64,000 bases of DNA, from assembly GCA_052386675.1 (NCBI GenBank), contig JBQTJX010000004.1, positions 73,282-137,281 on the forward strand. Reading direction: 5' to 3'. The first letter of the stretch is position 1. Every line of letters starts with the position of its first letter. Below are positions 8,806-18,168 of this stretch, piece after piece. Under the pieces are notes generated by a model that made no database searches, had not been told where the DNA came from, and saw only the letters and a list, made by a program, of their open reading frames with translations. The DNA comes from RBG-16-66-20 sp052386675. GTDB taxonomy: Bacteria; Pseudomonadota; Gammaproteobacteria; Burkholderiales; SG8-39. The position numbers were made by a program, and so were the translations under genes.

Positions 8806-9259
8806 CCAGTGGATCCATTTTTGAGTCCAACTGCGGGTCGGAATGCGGGGCGGCGGCTTCAGCCTGTGCTTGCGTCGCCGCGGCCTGCGGCTTCGGCTCC
8901 TCGAACAGCACGCTGCGTGCGTGGTCGAGGCGCTTGAGCATTTCCAGCGGGATCGGATCCTCCTTCGTATAGTCCTCCATGTAGGCCTCGAACGGATCGT
9001 GCACGTTGTAGCGCGCGTCCGCGAACAGCTTCTTCAGCGCGGCCCGGCGCGTTTCCGGAGCAACCTCGGCGGCCATGAACGGCTTGAAATCAGACTCGGT
9101 CGTCAGGCTCTCGACCGGAGGCAGCGGCGCCGGCGGTTCCTGTGCAACTGCAGGCACCGGCGCCGCTTCGGGCTCCCGCTGCGGTGGCGCAACTTCCTCG
9201 CGCGCCTCGACCTTGCGCCGCGACCAGCGCGACAGGAACGGCTCCCGATCCTCGTTCAT
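8780..9259 (-). CDS. DUF3306 domain protein
   Basis: A 159-aa protein recognised as DUF3306 by its N-terminal FLSRWSRRK motif, a Pro/Ala-rich linker, and a central ESDFKPFMA...ETRRAALKKLF...YNVHDPFEAYMEDYT segment. It has no cysteines, signal or membrane helix. DUF3305 and DUF3306 genes occur as a pair upstream of Fe-S proteins in formate dehydrogenase loci; their function is unknown. It overlaps DUF3305 by 4 nt upstream and the poly-ferredoxin gene by 26 nt downstream, so translation is likely coupled. Confidence 0.88.
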   Translation of the reverse strand: MNEDREPFLSRWSRRKVEAREEVAPPQREPEAAPVPAVAQEPPAPLPPVESLTTESDFKPFMAAEVAPETRRAALKKLFADARYNVHDPFEAYMEDYTKEDPIPLEMLKRLDHARSVLFEEPKPQAAATQAQAEAAAPHSDPQLDSKMDPLDGAAKQDA

Positions 9260-9735
9260 CGCTGCGGGCGGTCCTTCGGGTGCAGGAAGGAGCGGGGCTT
9301 GATGCGCTTCTTCGGTTCCGGGCGGTAGTTGGCTTCGACGTATTCGCCCACCCAGGCGAACAATTCCGGAGACATGGACACGCTGTCCACCGAGTTGCCG
9401 CCGTCGAGCCAGCGCCCGCCTTCGTAATAGCTCGCCGTGACCTGCAGCGGCAGCGCGGTTCCGCTATCCTCGTCCATGCGCCAGAGCACGAAGATGCGCG
9501 GCGATCCGGAAGACACGTTCAGGTAATAGCCCTCGGCCTCGTCGCGATGCAGCTCCAGCGGGAACCCCGGGTGCAGCCATTGCGCAAAGGCCGGCTCCTG
9601 CACGAGCAGGCGCGGCGCTCCCGCCGGTTCCTCCGATTCGATCACCGACCAGGGTTCCCACTGCACGCTCTCCCACCGGTTGCTGGTGGTGCGGCGCTGC
9701 ATGATTACTGCGAGCGTTCTCCTCGGTATTTCCAT
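9256..9735 (-). CDS. DUF3305 domain protein, first gene of the fdh accessory operon
   Basis: A 159-aa protein matching DUF3305: N-terminal RRTLAVIMQRRTTSNRWES, the WSVIE segment, LELHRDEAEGYYLN and a C-terminal SPELFAWVGEYVEANYRPEPKKR. The ATG at 9735 is preferred over one at 9810 because the family begins close to the hydrophobic TLAVIM strand and the longer form would overlap the moaA start. It is divergent from moaA across 45 nt. Its role is unknown; family members accompany formate dehydrogenase accessory genes. Confidence 0.86.
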   Translation of the reverse strand: MEIPRRTLAVIMQRRTTSNRWESVQWEPWSVIESEEPAGAPRLLVQEPAFAQWLHPGFPLELHRDEAEGYYLNVSSGSPRIFVLWRMDEDSGTALPLQVTASYYEGGRWLDGGNSVDSVSMSPELFAWVGEYVEANYRPEPKKRIKPRSFLHPKDRPQR

Positions 9736-9754
9736 TCGCGCGACTATACCCTCT

Positions 9755-9762
9755 GCTATGAT
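9755..9762 (+). promoter_or_regulatory. Possible extended -10 promoter of moaA
   Basis: TGCTATGAT (TG at 9755, TATGAT 9757-9762) resembles an extended -10 element in the 45-nt divergent gap. Transcription would begin about 10 nt before the moaA ATG at 9781, leaving almost no leader, and no clear ribosome site is visible. Sequence match only. Confidence 0.4.
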
Positions 9763-9780
9763 TTTGCGGCGAAAAGCACC

Positions 9781-10840
<1,060 letters not shown>

Positions 10841-10851
<11 letters not shown>

Positions 10852-11716
10852 GCGCAAGCTGGTGGCAGCGGCATCCCGTCCGGTCCTCACTGACGCCGCG
10901 CGCCCGGCCACCTTCGAGGTCGAGGCGATCAACGAGCGCGGCGAGTCGGTGCCGACCTCCATCGCGGGCGAACACCCGCTTACCCTGTACCTGGACAAGC
11001 GCGAGCTGGTGACGCTGATGACGCTGGGCCACGCGCCCGAGGCGCTGGTGATCGGCTACCTGCGCAATCAGCGCCTGGTCGATTCCATCGCCGACATCAA
11101 GGCGGTGCAGGTGGACTGGGAAACCGATTCGGCCGCGGTCACCACCTCCGGCAAGGTGAAGGACGTGCTGAAGAAGACCCGCAAGCGCACCGTCACCACC
11201 GGCTGCGGCCAGGGCACGGTGTTCGGCGACCTGATGGACGAGATCGACAAGCTGAGCCTGCGCGACGACGTGCGCCTCGCCGACAGCCAGCTGTTCGACC
11301 TGGTGGAGAAAGTGCGCAAGTACGAAACCATCTACAAGCAGGCGGGCGCGGTGCACGGCTGCGCCCTCGCCGCGGTCGCGGGACCCGCATCGATCAAGAT
11401 CCTGATGTTCGTCGAGGATGTCGGCCGCCACAACGCGGTGGATGCCATCGCCGGCAGGATGTGGCTGGATGGCATCGATGGCTCGGACAAGATCTTCTAC
11501 ACCACCGGTCGGCTCACCTCGGAGATGGTGATCAAGTGCGCGCAGATGGGCATTCCGTTCCTGGTCTCGCGCTCGGGCCTGACCCAGATGGGCCACGACA
11601 TCGCGCGCCGCGTCGGACTCACCATGCTCGGGCGCGCGAGCGGCCGGCACTACCTCGCCTTCACCGGCCAGCACCGGCTGCTGCGCACTGCGCCGCAGGC
11701 CACCGCGCTGGCCTGA
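10841..11716 (+). CDS. fdhD: Formate dehydrogenase accessory sulfurtransferase
   Basis: A 291-aa cytosolic protein that transfers sulfur from a cysteine desulfurase to the molybdenum cofactor of formate dehydrogenase. The chosen TTG at 10841 overlaps the end of moaA and has GTGGAG about 9 nt upstream; a GTG at 10862 is an alternative. Family segments visible: EHPLTLYLDKREL, TLGHAPEALVIGYL, TTGCGQGT with C122, EDVGRHNAVD and TTGRLTSEMV. E. coli FdhD has two cysteines in a C-x-x-C loop; here only the first is present (C-G-Q-G). The family call is certain; the start is moderately sure. Confidence 0.93.
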
Positions 11717-11726
11717 TTCCGCCTCC

Positions 11727-12668
11727 ATGCTGCCGCAGCTGCCAGCCGCCCAGGCCGCCGCCTTGGCCTGCGAAACAGTCGCCGACTGGTGGCCGCGCCA
11801 CCGCGCCATTGCCGCGGAGCACCCGGACCCGATCCACCAGGCGATCGTCGGCGGTTTCGTCGCCGACCGCGTCGGCTGGGCATTCGCCTCCGGATACCAG
11901 GCCGCGCTGCGCGCGCTGGTGCCCGACCTGCCGGCGGACCGCATCTGCGCGCTGTGCGTCACCGAGGAGGATGGCAACTCGCCCAAGGCAATCAAGTCCA
12001 CGCTCCGGCGCAACGGCTCGGGCCTGATCCTCGACGGCGCCAAGCGCTGGACCACGCTCGGGCCGGACGGAGGGCTGTTCCTTGTGGCGGCACGCGATGC
12101 CGATGCTCAGGGCGAGCGCCCGTCGCTGAAGGTTGCGCGAGTCGCGTCCGGAGCGGCAGGCGTCACTGTCGAGAAGATGCCCCCGACCCGCTTCGTGCCC
12201 GAGGTTCCGCATGCGCGCCTGAAGTTCGAAGGCGTGCGCGTGGAGGAATCGGCGCTCCTGCCCGGGGACGGCTACGACCAGTATGTGAAGCGCTTCCGCA
12301 CTGTGGAGGACATCCACGTCCAGGCCGCGGTGCTGTCCTACCTGATGCGCGAGGCGCAGCGGCTGTCCTGGCCGGAAGGCTGGATCGAGCGTCTGTCGGC
12401 GCTGCTGGCGGCGCTGGGCAAGATCGCGGACATGCCTGCGGAGAACGCCGAGACGCATATATCGCTCGCGGGCGCGCTCGCCATCGGCAGCGACCTGATC
12501 GGGGAAGCGGAGGCGTTCTGGATGAAGTCGGCCGCCGACCCGGCGGCGCTCAGGTGGGGGCGCGACCGGGAATTGCTCAAGGTCGCGAGCGGCGCGCGGG
12601 CGCAGCGCACCAGGCGCGCCTGGGAGCGCCTGCGCGGCTTACGTCGGGCAAATGTTACCGATCGGTAA
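11727..12668 (+). CDS. Acyl-CoA dehydrogenase-like flavoprotein
   Basis: A 313-aa protein with acyl-CoA dehydrogenase fold features: an N-terminal helical part, ICALCVTEEDGNSPKAIKST (the FAD/substrate-binding T-E-x-x-G-S region), ILDGAKRWTT matching the L-x-G-x-K-x-x-x-T strand, and a C-terminal helical bundle. It is shorter than the usual 380 aa, lacking much of the C-terminal domain, so it may be a specialised member. No substrate can be assigned. It lies 10 nt after fdhD but probably belongs with the following thioredoxin-like and UGSC genes. Its last codons and TAA stop (encoding NVTDR) lie inside a copy of the recurrent palindrome. Confidence 0.72.
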   Translation: MLPQLPAAQAAALACETVADWWPRHRAIAAEHPDPIHQAIVGGFVADRVGWAFASGYQAALRALVPDLPADRICALCVTEEDGNSPKAIKSTLRRNGSGLILDGAKRWTTLGPDGGLFLVAARDADAQGERPSLKVARVASGAAGVTVEKMPPTRFVPEVPHARLKFEGVRVEESALLPGDGYDQYVKRFRTVEDIHVQAAVLSYLMREAQRLSWPEGWIERLSALLAALGKIADMPAENAETHISLAGALAIGSDLIGEAEAFWMKSAADPAALRWGRDRELLKVASGARAQRTRRAWERLRGLRRANVTDR

Positions 12669-12674
12669 CATTTG
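12649..12674. repeat. Recurrent palindromic element, copy A
   Basis: A perfect 26-nt palindrome with core TGTTACCGATCGGTAACA. It overlaps the last codons of the acyl-CoA-dehydrogenase-like gene and provides its TAA stop. It has no loop and no T tract, so it is not a typical terminator. Related copies lie at 43116-43137, 48726-48751 and 56479-56502. Confidence 0.85.
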
Positions 12675-12773
12675 GGCGCCCAGGGCGGCGCGGGCGTGGC
12701 CCTCGCAGCGAAAGTGGACGCGTTCGCAGTTCAGGGTTGTTCAGGCGCCATCACTCGTGGCAAGGTTCGCCGC

Positions 12774-14204
12774 ATGGCCGCCGAATTCCTGGTCCTCGTC
12801 AAACGCGAATGCGAGACCTGCCAGATGGTCGGGCCGGTGCTCGCCGGCCTGAAAGCACGCGCCCCCCTCACGCTCTTCTCGCAGGACGACCCCGCGTTCC
12901 CCGAAGAAACCGGCGGCGCGCTGGACGACCGGTCCCTGGCGCAGTCGTGGAAGCACAAGGTGGAGATCGTCCCGACGCTCATCCGACTCGAGGGCGGCCG
13001 CGAGGTCGCCCGCACCGAGGGCTGGAACCGCGCCGATTGGGCAAGGCTCACCGGCATCGCCGACATCGGCAAGGCGTTGCCGCCTTCGCGCCCCGGTTGC
13101 GGCTCCCTCACCATGGACCCGGGCATGCCGGAGCGCCTCGCCCTGAAATTCGGCGACCTCAAGCTCGCCTCGCGCCCGATCGAAGTGGCCGAGCTGGACG
13201 ACCCGCACGAGGTCGCCTACGACCGCGGCTGGTCGGACGGCCTGCCCGTCATCCCGCCCACCGACCTGCGCATCGCGAGGATGCTGGCAGGCACCACGCG
13301 CAAGCCGGACGAGGTCATCGGCCTGATCCCGCCCAACCTGGTCGAGTGCACCATCGAGAAAGCAGCCATCAATGCGGTGATGGCCGGCTGCCGGCCGGAG
13401 TACTTCCCGGTGGTGCTGGCGGCAATCGAGGCCGCGCTCAAGCCGGAGTTCTCGATGCACGGCCTGCTGGCGACGCTGTGGTTCTCCGGCCCGGTGGTGA
13501 TCGTCAACGGACCGGTGACGAAGCGCATCGGCATGAACTGGGCGGGCAACGCGCTCGGCCAGGGCAACCGCGCCAATGCCACCATCGGCAGAGCGCTGCA
13601 ACTCGTGATCCGCAACGTGGGCGGCGGCCGGCCGCAGGAAATTGATCGATCCATACTGGGAAACCCGGGCAAGTACACCTTCTGCTTCGCCGAGGACGAG
13701 ACCGATCCGGAGTGGATGCCGCTCAACGTCGCGCGCGGCCATCGGCGCGGTTCATCCACCGTGACGCTGTTCCACGGCGACGGCGTGCACGCGGTCTGCG
13801 ACCAGCGCTCGCGCGACCCGGAAAGCCTGTCGGGCTCGCTGGCGCTGACGCTGTGGTCGGTGTGCCACCCCAAGCTCGCGCAGTGGTCGCATGCGATCCT
13901 CGTGCTTTCGCCCGACCATTACGACATCTTCAAGCAGGCCGGCTGGGGCAGGAAGGAAATCGAGGCCGGGCTGTGGCAGGCGCTCAAGCGCCCGGCGAAG
14001 GACCTGGTGCAGGGCGCCGGCGGCGTCGCCGAGGGCCTCGATCCGTCGCGCGCGGACGAGATCGTGGACAAGTTCCATCCCGGCGGACTGCTTGTGGTGC
14101 GCGCCGGGGCGAGCGGCGGGCTCTTTTCCGCCGTCATCGGTGGCTGGTCCGCCCAGCGCCGCCATACCGAAGTTCAAGTCGTATCAAAGGAGATCGGGAC
14201 ATGA
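12774..14204 (+). CDS. Thioredoxin-like fusion protein paired with the UGSC selenoprotein
   Basis: A 476-aa protein of unknown function. The first ~100 residues have a thioredoxin-like layout with KRECETCQMV near the N-terminus (a C-x-x-C redox pair) and KVEIVPTLIRLEGG, resembling the cis-proline strand. The remaining ~360 residues form an uncharacterised domain containing AYDRGWSDGLPVIPPT, IPPNLVECTIEKAAINAVMAGC, and GNALGQGNRANATIGRA. ATG 12774 is chosen since the upstream frame has no recognisable content. Its TGA overlaps the ATG of the UGSC gene (ATGA), so the two are translationally coupled and the redox domain may serve the Sec centre. That link is inference. Confidence 0.7.
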   Translation: MAAEFLVLVKRECETCQMVGPVLAGLKARAPLTLFSQDDPAFPEETGGALDDRSLAQSWKHKVEIVPTLIRLEGGREVARTEGWNRADWARLTGIADIGKALPPSRPGCGSLTMDPGMPERLALKFGDLKLASRPIEVAELDDPHEVAYDRGWSDGLPVIPPTDLRIARMLAGTTRKPDEVIGLIPPNLVECTIEKAAINAVMAGCRPEYFPVVLAAIEAALKPEFSMHGLLATLWFSGPVVIVNGPVTKRIGMNWAGNALGQGNRANATIGRALQLVIRNVGGGRPQEIDRSILGNPGKYTFCFAEDETDPEWMPLNVARGHRRGSSTVTLFHGDGVHAVCDQRSRDPESLSGSLALTLWSVCHPKLAQWSHAILVLSPDHYDIFKQAGWGRKEIEAGLWQALKRPAKDLVQGAGGVAEGLDPSRADEIVDKFHPGGLLVVRAGASGGLFSAVIGGWSAQRRHTEVQVVSKEIGT

Positions 14205-14734
14205 CGCAGGACGGCTACGTAATGCGCGACCCGACCGCGGAAACCGCGGCGGCGCAGCGCGAAAGGCTGGCGCCACCGCCGGACCTCTCCAAGGCCGCCA
14301 TCGGGCTGCTCTGCATCTCGAAGGAGCGCAGCGAGGAGTTCCTCGACACGCTCGCCGAGCGGCTGGGCGCGCGCGGACTCGAGGTGCTGCGCTTCGCCAA
14401 GCCCACGCACACCAAGCCCGCGCCGGAAGCGGTGCTCGCGGACATCGTCGAGCGCTGTGACGTGGTGGTGGAAGGGCTCGCCGACTGAGGTTCCTGTACG
14501 TCGTGCAGTTTGCATGACCTGCAGAATCTCGACCGGCGCGGCATCCCGGGATGCGGCGTGGCCACCGAGGCCTTCCGCCAGGCGGCGGACGCGCAGATGA
14601 AGTCGCTCGGCTTCGCCGCCGGGCTGGTGTGGGTGCCGCATCCGGTGCAGAACCGGACGCGCGCCGAACTGGTGGCGCTGGCGGACGAAGCGCTGCCGAA
14701 AATCCTCGCCCTGATCGAGCGCAAGGCGGCCTGA
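14201..14734 (+). CDS. UGSC-family selenoprotein (in-frame TGA = Sec)
   Basis: A 177-aa protein read through TGA at 14486-14488 (residue 96). The codons after TGA read G-S-C-T-S-C-S-L-H-D, so the site is U-G-S-C, the hallmark of the UGSC family of (seleno)proteins. Reading continues in frame for 81 codons with normal composition to TGA 14732-14734. The N-terminal half has a small alpha/beta fold (AAIGLLCISKERSEEFLDTL, CDVVVEGLAD ending a strand directly before U). The C-terminal half continues (GIPGCGVATEAF, AAGLVWVPHPVQNR). A SECIS-like hairpin starts 11 nt after the TGA. Gene callers will likely split it into two ORFs (stop at 14488; restart at TTG 14510). Biochemical function is unknown; a redox role is expected from U-x-x-C. 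Confidence 0.88.
14500..14518 (+). other. Bacterial SECIS hairpin for the UGSC selenoprotein
   Basis: Immediately after an 11-nt spacer behind the TGA, GTCGTGCA (14500-14507) pairs with TGCATGAC (14511-14518) across all 8 positions with one G-U pair, leaving loop GTT. E. coli fdhF mRNA has the same 11-nt spacing between UGA and its minimal SECIS hairpin and a G/U-containing apical loop. This is the element SelB recognises to decode UGA as selenocysteine. Confidence 0.82.
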
Positions 14735-14744
14735 GCCGACCGGA

Positions 14745-15968
14745 TCAGATCGCGCCGGTCCGCCTCAGATCCTCGATCTCGCCCGGCGCGAGCCCGATCC
14801 AGTCGCGCAGGATTTCCCCGGTGTGCGCGCCCAGCGCCGGGCCAGCCGAGTCGATGCGACCCGGCGTGGCCTCCAGCCGCGGCACGACGTTGGGCAGCGC
14901 CAGGTCGCGTTCGCCAGGCAATCTGGGCTCCGGGATGAACGCGATGTTCTGTCTCGCCGCGTACTGCGGATCCGAGAATATTTCGTCGATGGCGTAGACC
15001 GGCCCGCAGGGCACTTCGCCGCGGCTGCACAGGTCCAGCAGCGCTTCGCGGTCGTGCCGACCCGTCCACTCCGTCACCGCGGCATCCACGGTTGCGCGTT
15101 CGGCTTCGCGCTGCGCGAGCGTGCCCCAGCGGCCCTCGCCTGCCCATTCCGGATGGCCCATGGCCGCGGCCAGGCGCGCGAAGATCTTGTCGCTGGTGCA
15201 GGCGATCGCGATCCAGCGCCCGTCCTTCGTCGGGTAATGGCTGTGCGGCACCACGTTGACCGTGCCCGCGCCCATGCGCTGGCGGACGGTGCCGCTGTGC
15301 TGGAACGCGGGCGCCAGCTCATCGAGGATCCGGAACACCGATTCGTAGAGCCCTATGTCCACCACCTGTCCGGCGCCGCTGCGGTCGCGCTCGCGCAAGG
15401 CCATCAGCGCGCCCATCGCGCCATACATGCCCGAAAGGTAGTCGGGCAGCGTCGCCGAGCCGGGCGTCACTGGTGGCCGGTCCGGATCGCCGGCGAGGAA
15501 GGAAATGCCGCCGAAGGCATTGGCGATGCGGCCGAACCCGGGCCGCGGGCTGTAGGGCCCGGTCTGTCCGTAGGCGGAGATCCGGACCATGACCAGGCGC
15601 GGGTTGCGCGCCTTCATCGCCTCCCAGCCGAGGCCCCACTTTTCCAGCGTCCCGGGCTGGAAGTTCTCCACCAGCACATCTGCCTTCGCAGCCAGGCGCA
15701 GGAGCAGTTCCGCGCCCGCCGGATTCTTCAGGTCGATGGTGACCGATTTCTTGTTGCGCGCTTCCGACAACCACACCAGCGAATCGCCGCAGTTCGTGGG
15801 CGTGCCGAAATGGCGCGTCGGATCGCCGGTGCCCGGCATCTCGACCTTGACCACCTCGGCGCCGAACTCGGCGAGGAACGTGGCGCAGTACGGCGCGGCG
15901 ATGAAGGTGCCGCAATCGAGCACCCGCACCCCGTCCAGCGGCCGCGGCGCTCCGCTCGCGCGCGGCAC
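14745..15968 (-). CDS. Class III CoA-transferase (CaiB/BaiF family)
   Basis: A 407-aa enzyme that moves CoA between carboxylic acids. Family features: LDGVRVLDCGTFIAAPYC at the N-terminus, VKVEMPGTGDPTR, RNKKSVTIDLKNPAG, and LPDYLSGMYGAMGAL containing the aspartate expected to form the acyl-anhydride intermediate. GTG 15968 starts 3 nt after the stop of the MFS transporter gene, so both belong to one operon. The frame upstream lies within the transporter in another frame. It is convergent with the UGSC gene across 10 nt. Substrate is unknown; the neighbouring transporter suggests an organic acid taken up and activated. Confidence 0.9.
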   Translation of the reverse strand: MPRASGAPRPLDGVRVLDCGTFIAAPYCATFLAEFGAEVVKVEMPGTGDPTRHFGTPTNCGDSLVWLSEARNKKSVTIDLKNPAGAELLLRLAAKADVLVENFQPGTLEKWGLGWEAMKARNPRLVMVRISAYGQTGPYSPRPGFGRIANAFGGISFLAGDPDRPPVTPGSATLPDYLSGMYGAMGALMALRERDRSGAGQVVDIGLYESVFRILDELAPAFQHSGTVRQRMGAGTVNVVPHSHYPTKDGRWIAIACTSDKIFARLAAAMGHPEWAGEGRWGTLAQREAERATVDAAVTEWTGRHDREALLDLCSRGEVPCGPVYAIDEIFSDPQYAARQNIAFIPEPRLPGERDLALPNVVPRLEATPGRIDSAGPALGAHTGEILRDWIGLAPGEIEDLRRTGAI

Positions 15969-15970
15969 GC

Positions 15971-17176
15971 TCAGGCGGCCTGCGCTTCGCCTGCGGAGCG
16001 CGCCTTCTCGGCCGTCAGCTCGGCGCGCGTCGGGAAGAAGAACGCGGCCACGAAGATTCCCGAAGCCAGCACCGACAGCACCATGAACACATTGGCGAAA
16101 CCGCCCTCGGTCTTGTGCAGGGCGGCGATCAGCGGCACCGCGACCGCCGCCACGCCCAGCGAAACCACGTAGCGCACGCCCAGCACGCGGGCGCGGAACT
16201 CGTCGGCGACGTACTTGCCGACGATGGCGTCGTTCAGCGGGATCTGCCCGAACACCGCCAGCATCATGAGCAGCGCCGCGCCGAGCATCCACCAGCCTTC
16301 CAGGTTCGCGGCAAGGAACAGCATCGGGATCTGGACCAGGCCGACCGCGATCATGAGCCGGCGCATTTCCATGCGGTCGATGAGCGCGCCCATCAGCACC
16401 TGCGCAAACGCGGCCATGGTGTAGACAATCGCCACCAGCGCGCCGACGCCGAAGCTGGTCTGGGTCAGCGACTGCAGGCGCTCGTCGAACACCTTGGGCA
16501 TGGAGATGGTGGTCGAATTGAAGATGATGCCGCCGCAAGCGGTGGCGACCAGCATGATGGCCATGATGCGCGCCAGCATGCGGGTGTCCATGTGCAGGCC
16601 GAGCGATTTGGAAGTCTTCTTCACCTTGCCCGGATCCTGGACCAGCAGCAGGAACGCCACGCCTGCGGCCACGCACAGCACCCCCGGGACGAAGAACGCG
16701 GCGCGCCAGCCGAAGCTGTCCACCAGAGCGCCGGTGAGCAAAGCCGCGAAGGCGAGGCCCATGTTTCCCCAGAGCCCGTTCCAGCCCAGCATCTTGCCCA
16801 TTTTCTCCGGCGAGACGACCAGCATGGCGATGCCCACCGGGTGGTAGATGGCGGCGAAGGCACCCACCGCAGTGAGCCCGAACGCGATCTGCCAGGGCGA
16901 CTGCGCCAGGCCAGTCGCGAACAGCGCCAGCCCGATCCCGATGAAGAACACCACCATCACCTTGTAGCGGCTCCAGTGGTCCGCCAGCCAGCCGGCGGGT
17001 ATGGCGAAGGCGCCGAAGGCGATGAAGCTGCCCAGCGCGAGCGGCAGCAGTTCCGAGTACGGGCGTCCCCATTCGCGCCCGATCGCGACCACCGCGGTCG
17101 GGAACACGAGCATGGCCAGGTGGTCGAGCAGATGCCCGAGGTTGAGGAAGGGGACGAGGAAGCGGTTGTTGGGCAT
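15971..17176 (-). CDS. MFS transporter
   Basis: A 401-aa inner-membrane transporter with about 12 hydrophobic segments in two groups of six. The loop after helix 2 reads AGWLADHWSRYKVM, matching the G-x-L-aD-r-x-g-r MFS signature, and IDRMEMRRLM is its second-half counterpart. ATG 17176 gives the first segment LGHLLDHLAMLVFPTAVV. It is divergent from an AraC-type regulator across a 69-nt gap and is followed directly by the CoA-transferase, which suggests uptake of a carboxylate that the transferase then activates. Substrate unknown. Confidence 0.88.
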   Translation of the reverse strand: MPNNRFLVPFLNLGHLLDHLAMLVFPTAVVAIGREWGRPYSELLPLALGSFIAFGAFAIPAGWLADHWSRYKVMVVFFIGIGLALFATGLAQSPWQIAFGLTAVGAFAAIYHPVGIAMLVVSPEKMGKMLGWNGLWGNMGLAFAALLTGALVDSFGWRAAFFVPGVLCVAAGVAFLLLVQDPGKVKKTSKSLGLHMDTRMLARIMAIMLVATACGGIIFNSTTISMPKVFDERLQSLTQTSFGVGALVAIVYTMAAFAQVLMGALIDRMEMRRLMIAVGLVQIPMLFLAANLEGWWMLGAALLMMLAVFGQIPLNDAIVGKYVADEFRARVLGVRYVVSLGVAAVAVPLIAALHKTEGGFANVFMVLSVLASGIFVAAFFFPTRAELTAEKARSAGEAQAA

Positions 17177-17221
17177 AGGTGGATTGTGCCTTTCCCGCTT
17201 GCGTCCTTCTTTCGCATGTTG

Positions 17222-17234
17222 GACAATCATTGTC
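17222..17234. promoter_or_regulatory. Possible operator between MFS and AraC genes
   Basis: GACAAT C ATTGTC is a 6-bp perfect inverted repeat around one base, in the 69-nt gap between the divergent MFS and AraC-family genes and 12 nt before the regulator's ATG. A cognate site for the adjacent regulator is inferred from position and symmetry. Confidence 0.5.
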
Positions 17235-17245
17235 GAATATAAGAC

Positions 17246-18049
17246 ATGACGCCCACGCGCGCGCCCATCCGCAGTACCTCGGCCGTTGACTACCAGAACG
17301 TCCCCCGGCCCGTCGCGGCCATGGCACGCGACCTGCCTTCGGACCACGAGATTGACTGGCACGCGCACCCTCGCTTCCAGGTGATTTACGCCTCCGAGGG
17401 CGTGATGACTGTGGATACCCGAGACGAAACCTGGGTCGTGCCGCCAATGCGCGCGGTGTGGATGCCGCCCCGCGTACCCCACCGCGTGCGCGCCTCCGGC
17501 CACGTGAAGATGCGCACGCTCTACATCCAGCCCGAAGCCGCCACGCGCATGCCGGACGCGTGCCACGTCCTCACGGTGACGCCGCTGCTGCGCGAGCTGA
17601 TCCAGCGCGCGACCGAGGTCCCGGTCCAGTACGACGAGGACGGCGCCGACGGGCGTGTCATGCGGCTGGTGCTGGACGAACTGGCGAAGCTCGCCCGCCT
17701 GCCGTACAACCTGCCCATGCCCCGCGCCGAGCCCCTTTCCCGGGTCTGCGCGGAATTGCTCGACCAGCCGGGCGCTGCGCCCACCCGCGAAGCGGTCGCC
17801 GCGCGGCACGGCATGAGCGGGCGCACGCTGGAGCGGCATTTCAAGCGCGACCTCGGCATGAACTTCGGCGATTGGTGCCGGCGCGCGGCGCTGCTGCGGG
17901 CGCTGGCGTGGTTCGCCGAAGGCCGGCCGGTCACGGCAGTGGGGCTTGACCTCGGCTATTCCAGCCTGTCCGCGTTCTGCGCCATGTTCAAGCGCGAGAC
18001 CGGGCGCACGCCGCGCGCATACAGAAGCGAACTGCGCCGGGCGGCCTAG
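17246..18049 (+). CDS. AraC-family transcriptional regulator
   Basis: A 267-aa regulator. Residues ~20-110 form a cupin-type sensing domain (DWHAHPRFQVIYASEGVM, then PPMRAVWMPPRVPHRV). The C-terminal ~100 residues hold two helix-turn-helix motifs: TREAVAARHGMSGRTLERHFKRDLG and VTAVGLDLGYSSLSAFCAMFKRETG, with the family ending GRTPRAYR. It is divergent from the MFS/CoA-transferase operon, which it most likely controls together with itself through the symmetric site in the gap. Ligand unknown. Confidence 0.92.
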   Translation: MTPTRAPIRSTSAVDYQNVPRPVAAMARDLPSDHEIDWHAHPRFQVIYASEGVMTVDTRDETWVVPPMRAVWMPPRVPHRVRASGHVKMRTLYIQPEAATRMPDACHVLTVTPLLRELIQRATEVPVQYDEDGADGRVMRLVLDELAKLARLPYNLPMPRAEPLSRVCAELLDQPGAAPTREAVAARHGMSGRTLERHFKRDLGMNFGDWCRRAALLRALAWFAEGRPVTAVGLDLGYSSLSAFCAMFKRETGRTPRAYRSELRRAA

Positions 18050-18058
18050 CCACACACC

Positions 18059-18087
18059 TTCACCGGTGACGCGCTCAGGGGTATATT
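18059..18087 (+). promoter_or_regulatory. Sigma-70-like promoter of the multiheme cytochrome run
   Basis: TTCACC (18059-18064), a 17-nt spacer and TATATT (18082-18087) match -35 at 4/6 and -10 at 5/6. Transcription would start near 18094, giving a leader of about 75 nt that ends in a strong AAGGGGGG ribosome site before ATG 18169. No other gap in the next 20 kb on this strand exceeds 24 nt. Confidence 0.6.
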
Positions 18088-18168
18088 CCGACTGCGCTCC
18101 GGGAAGCGCTGGCCGCAAACCGGGCGCAGATCTGGAATCAAGAAGCAGAACAATTTAAGGGGGGATTC

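Noticed and set aside
12649..12674. Palindromic element as an intrinsic terminator
   Set aside because: There is no loop and no consistent T run after it, and one copy lies inside a coding region.
14486..14488. TGA as a simple nonsense mutation
   Set aside because: Clean reading continues to a normal end, the site matches the U-G-S-C family motif and a correctly spaced hairpin follows.
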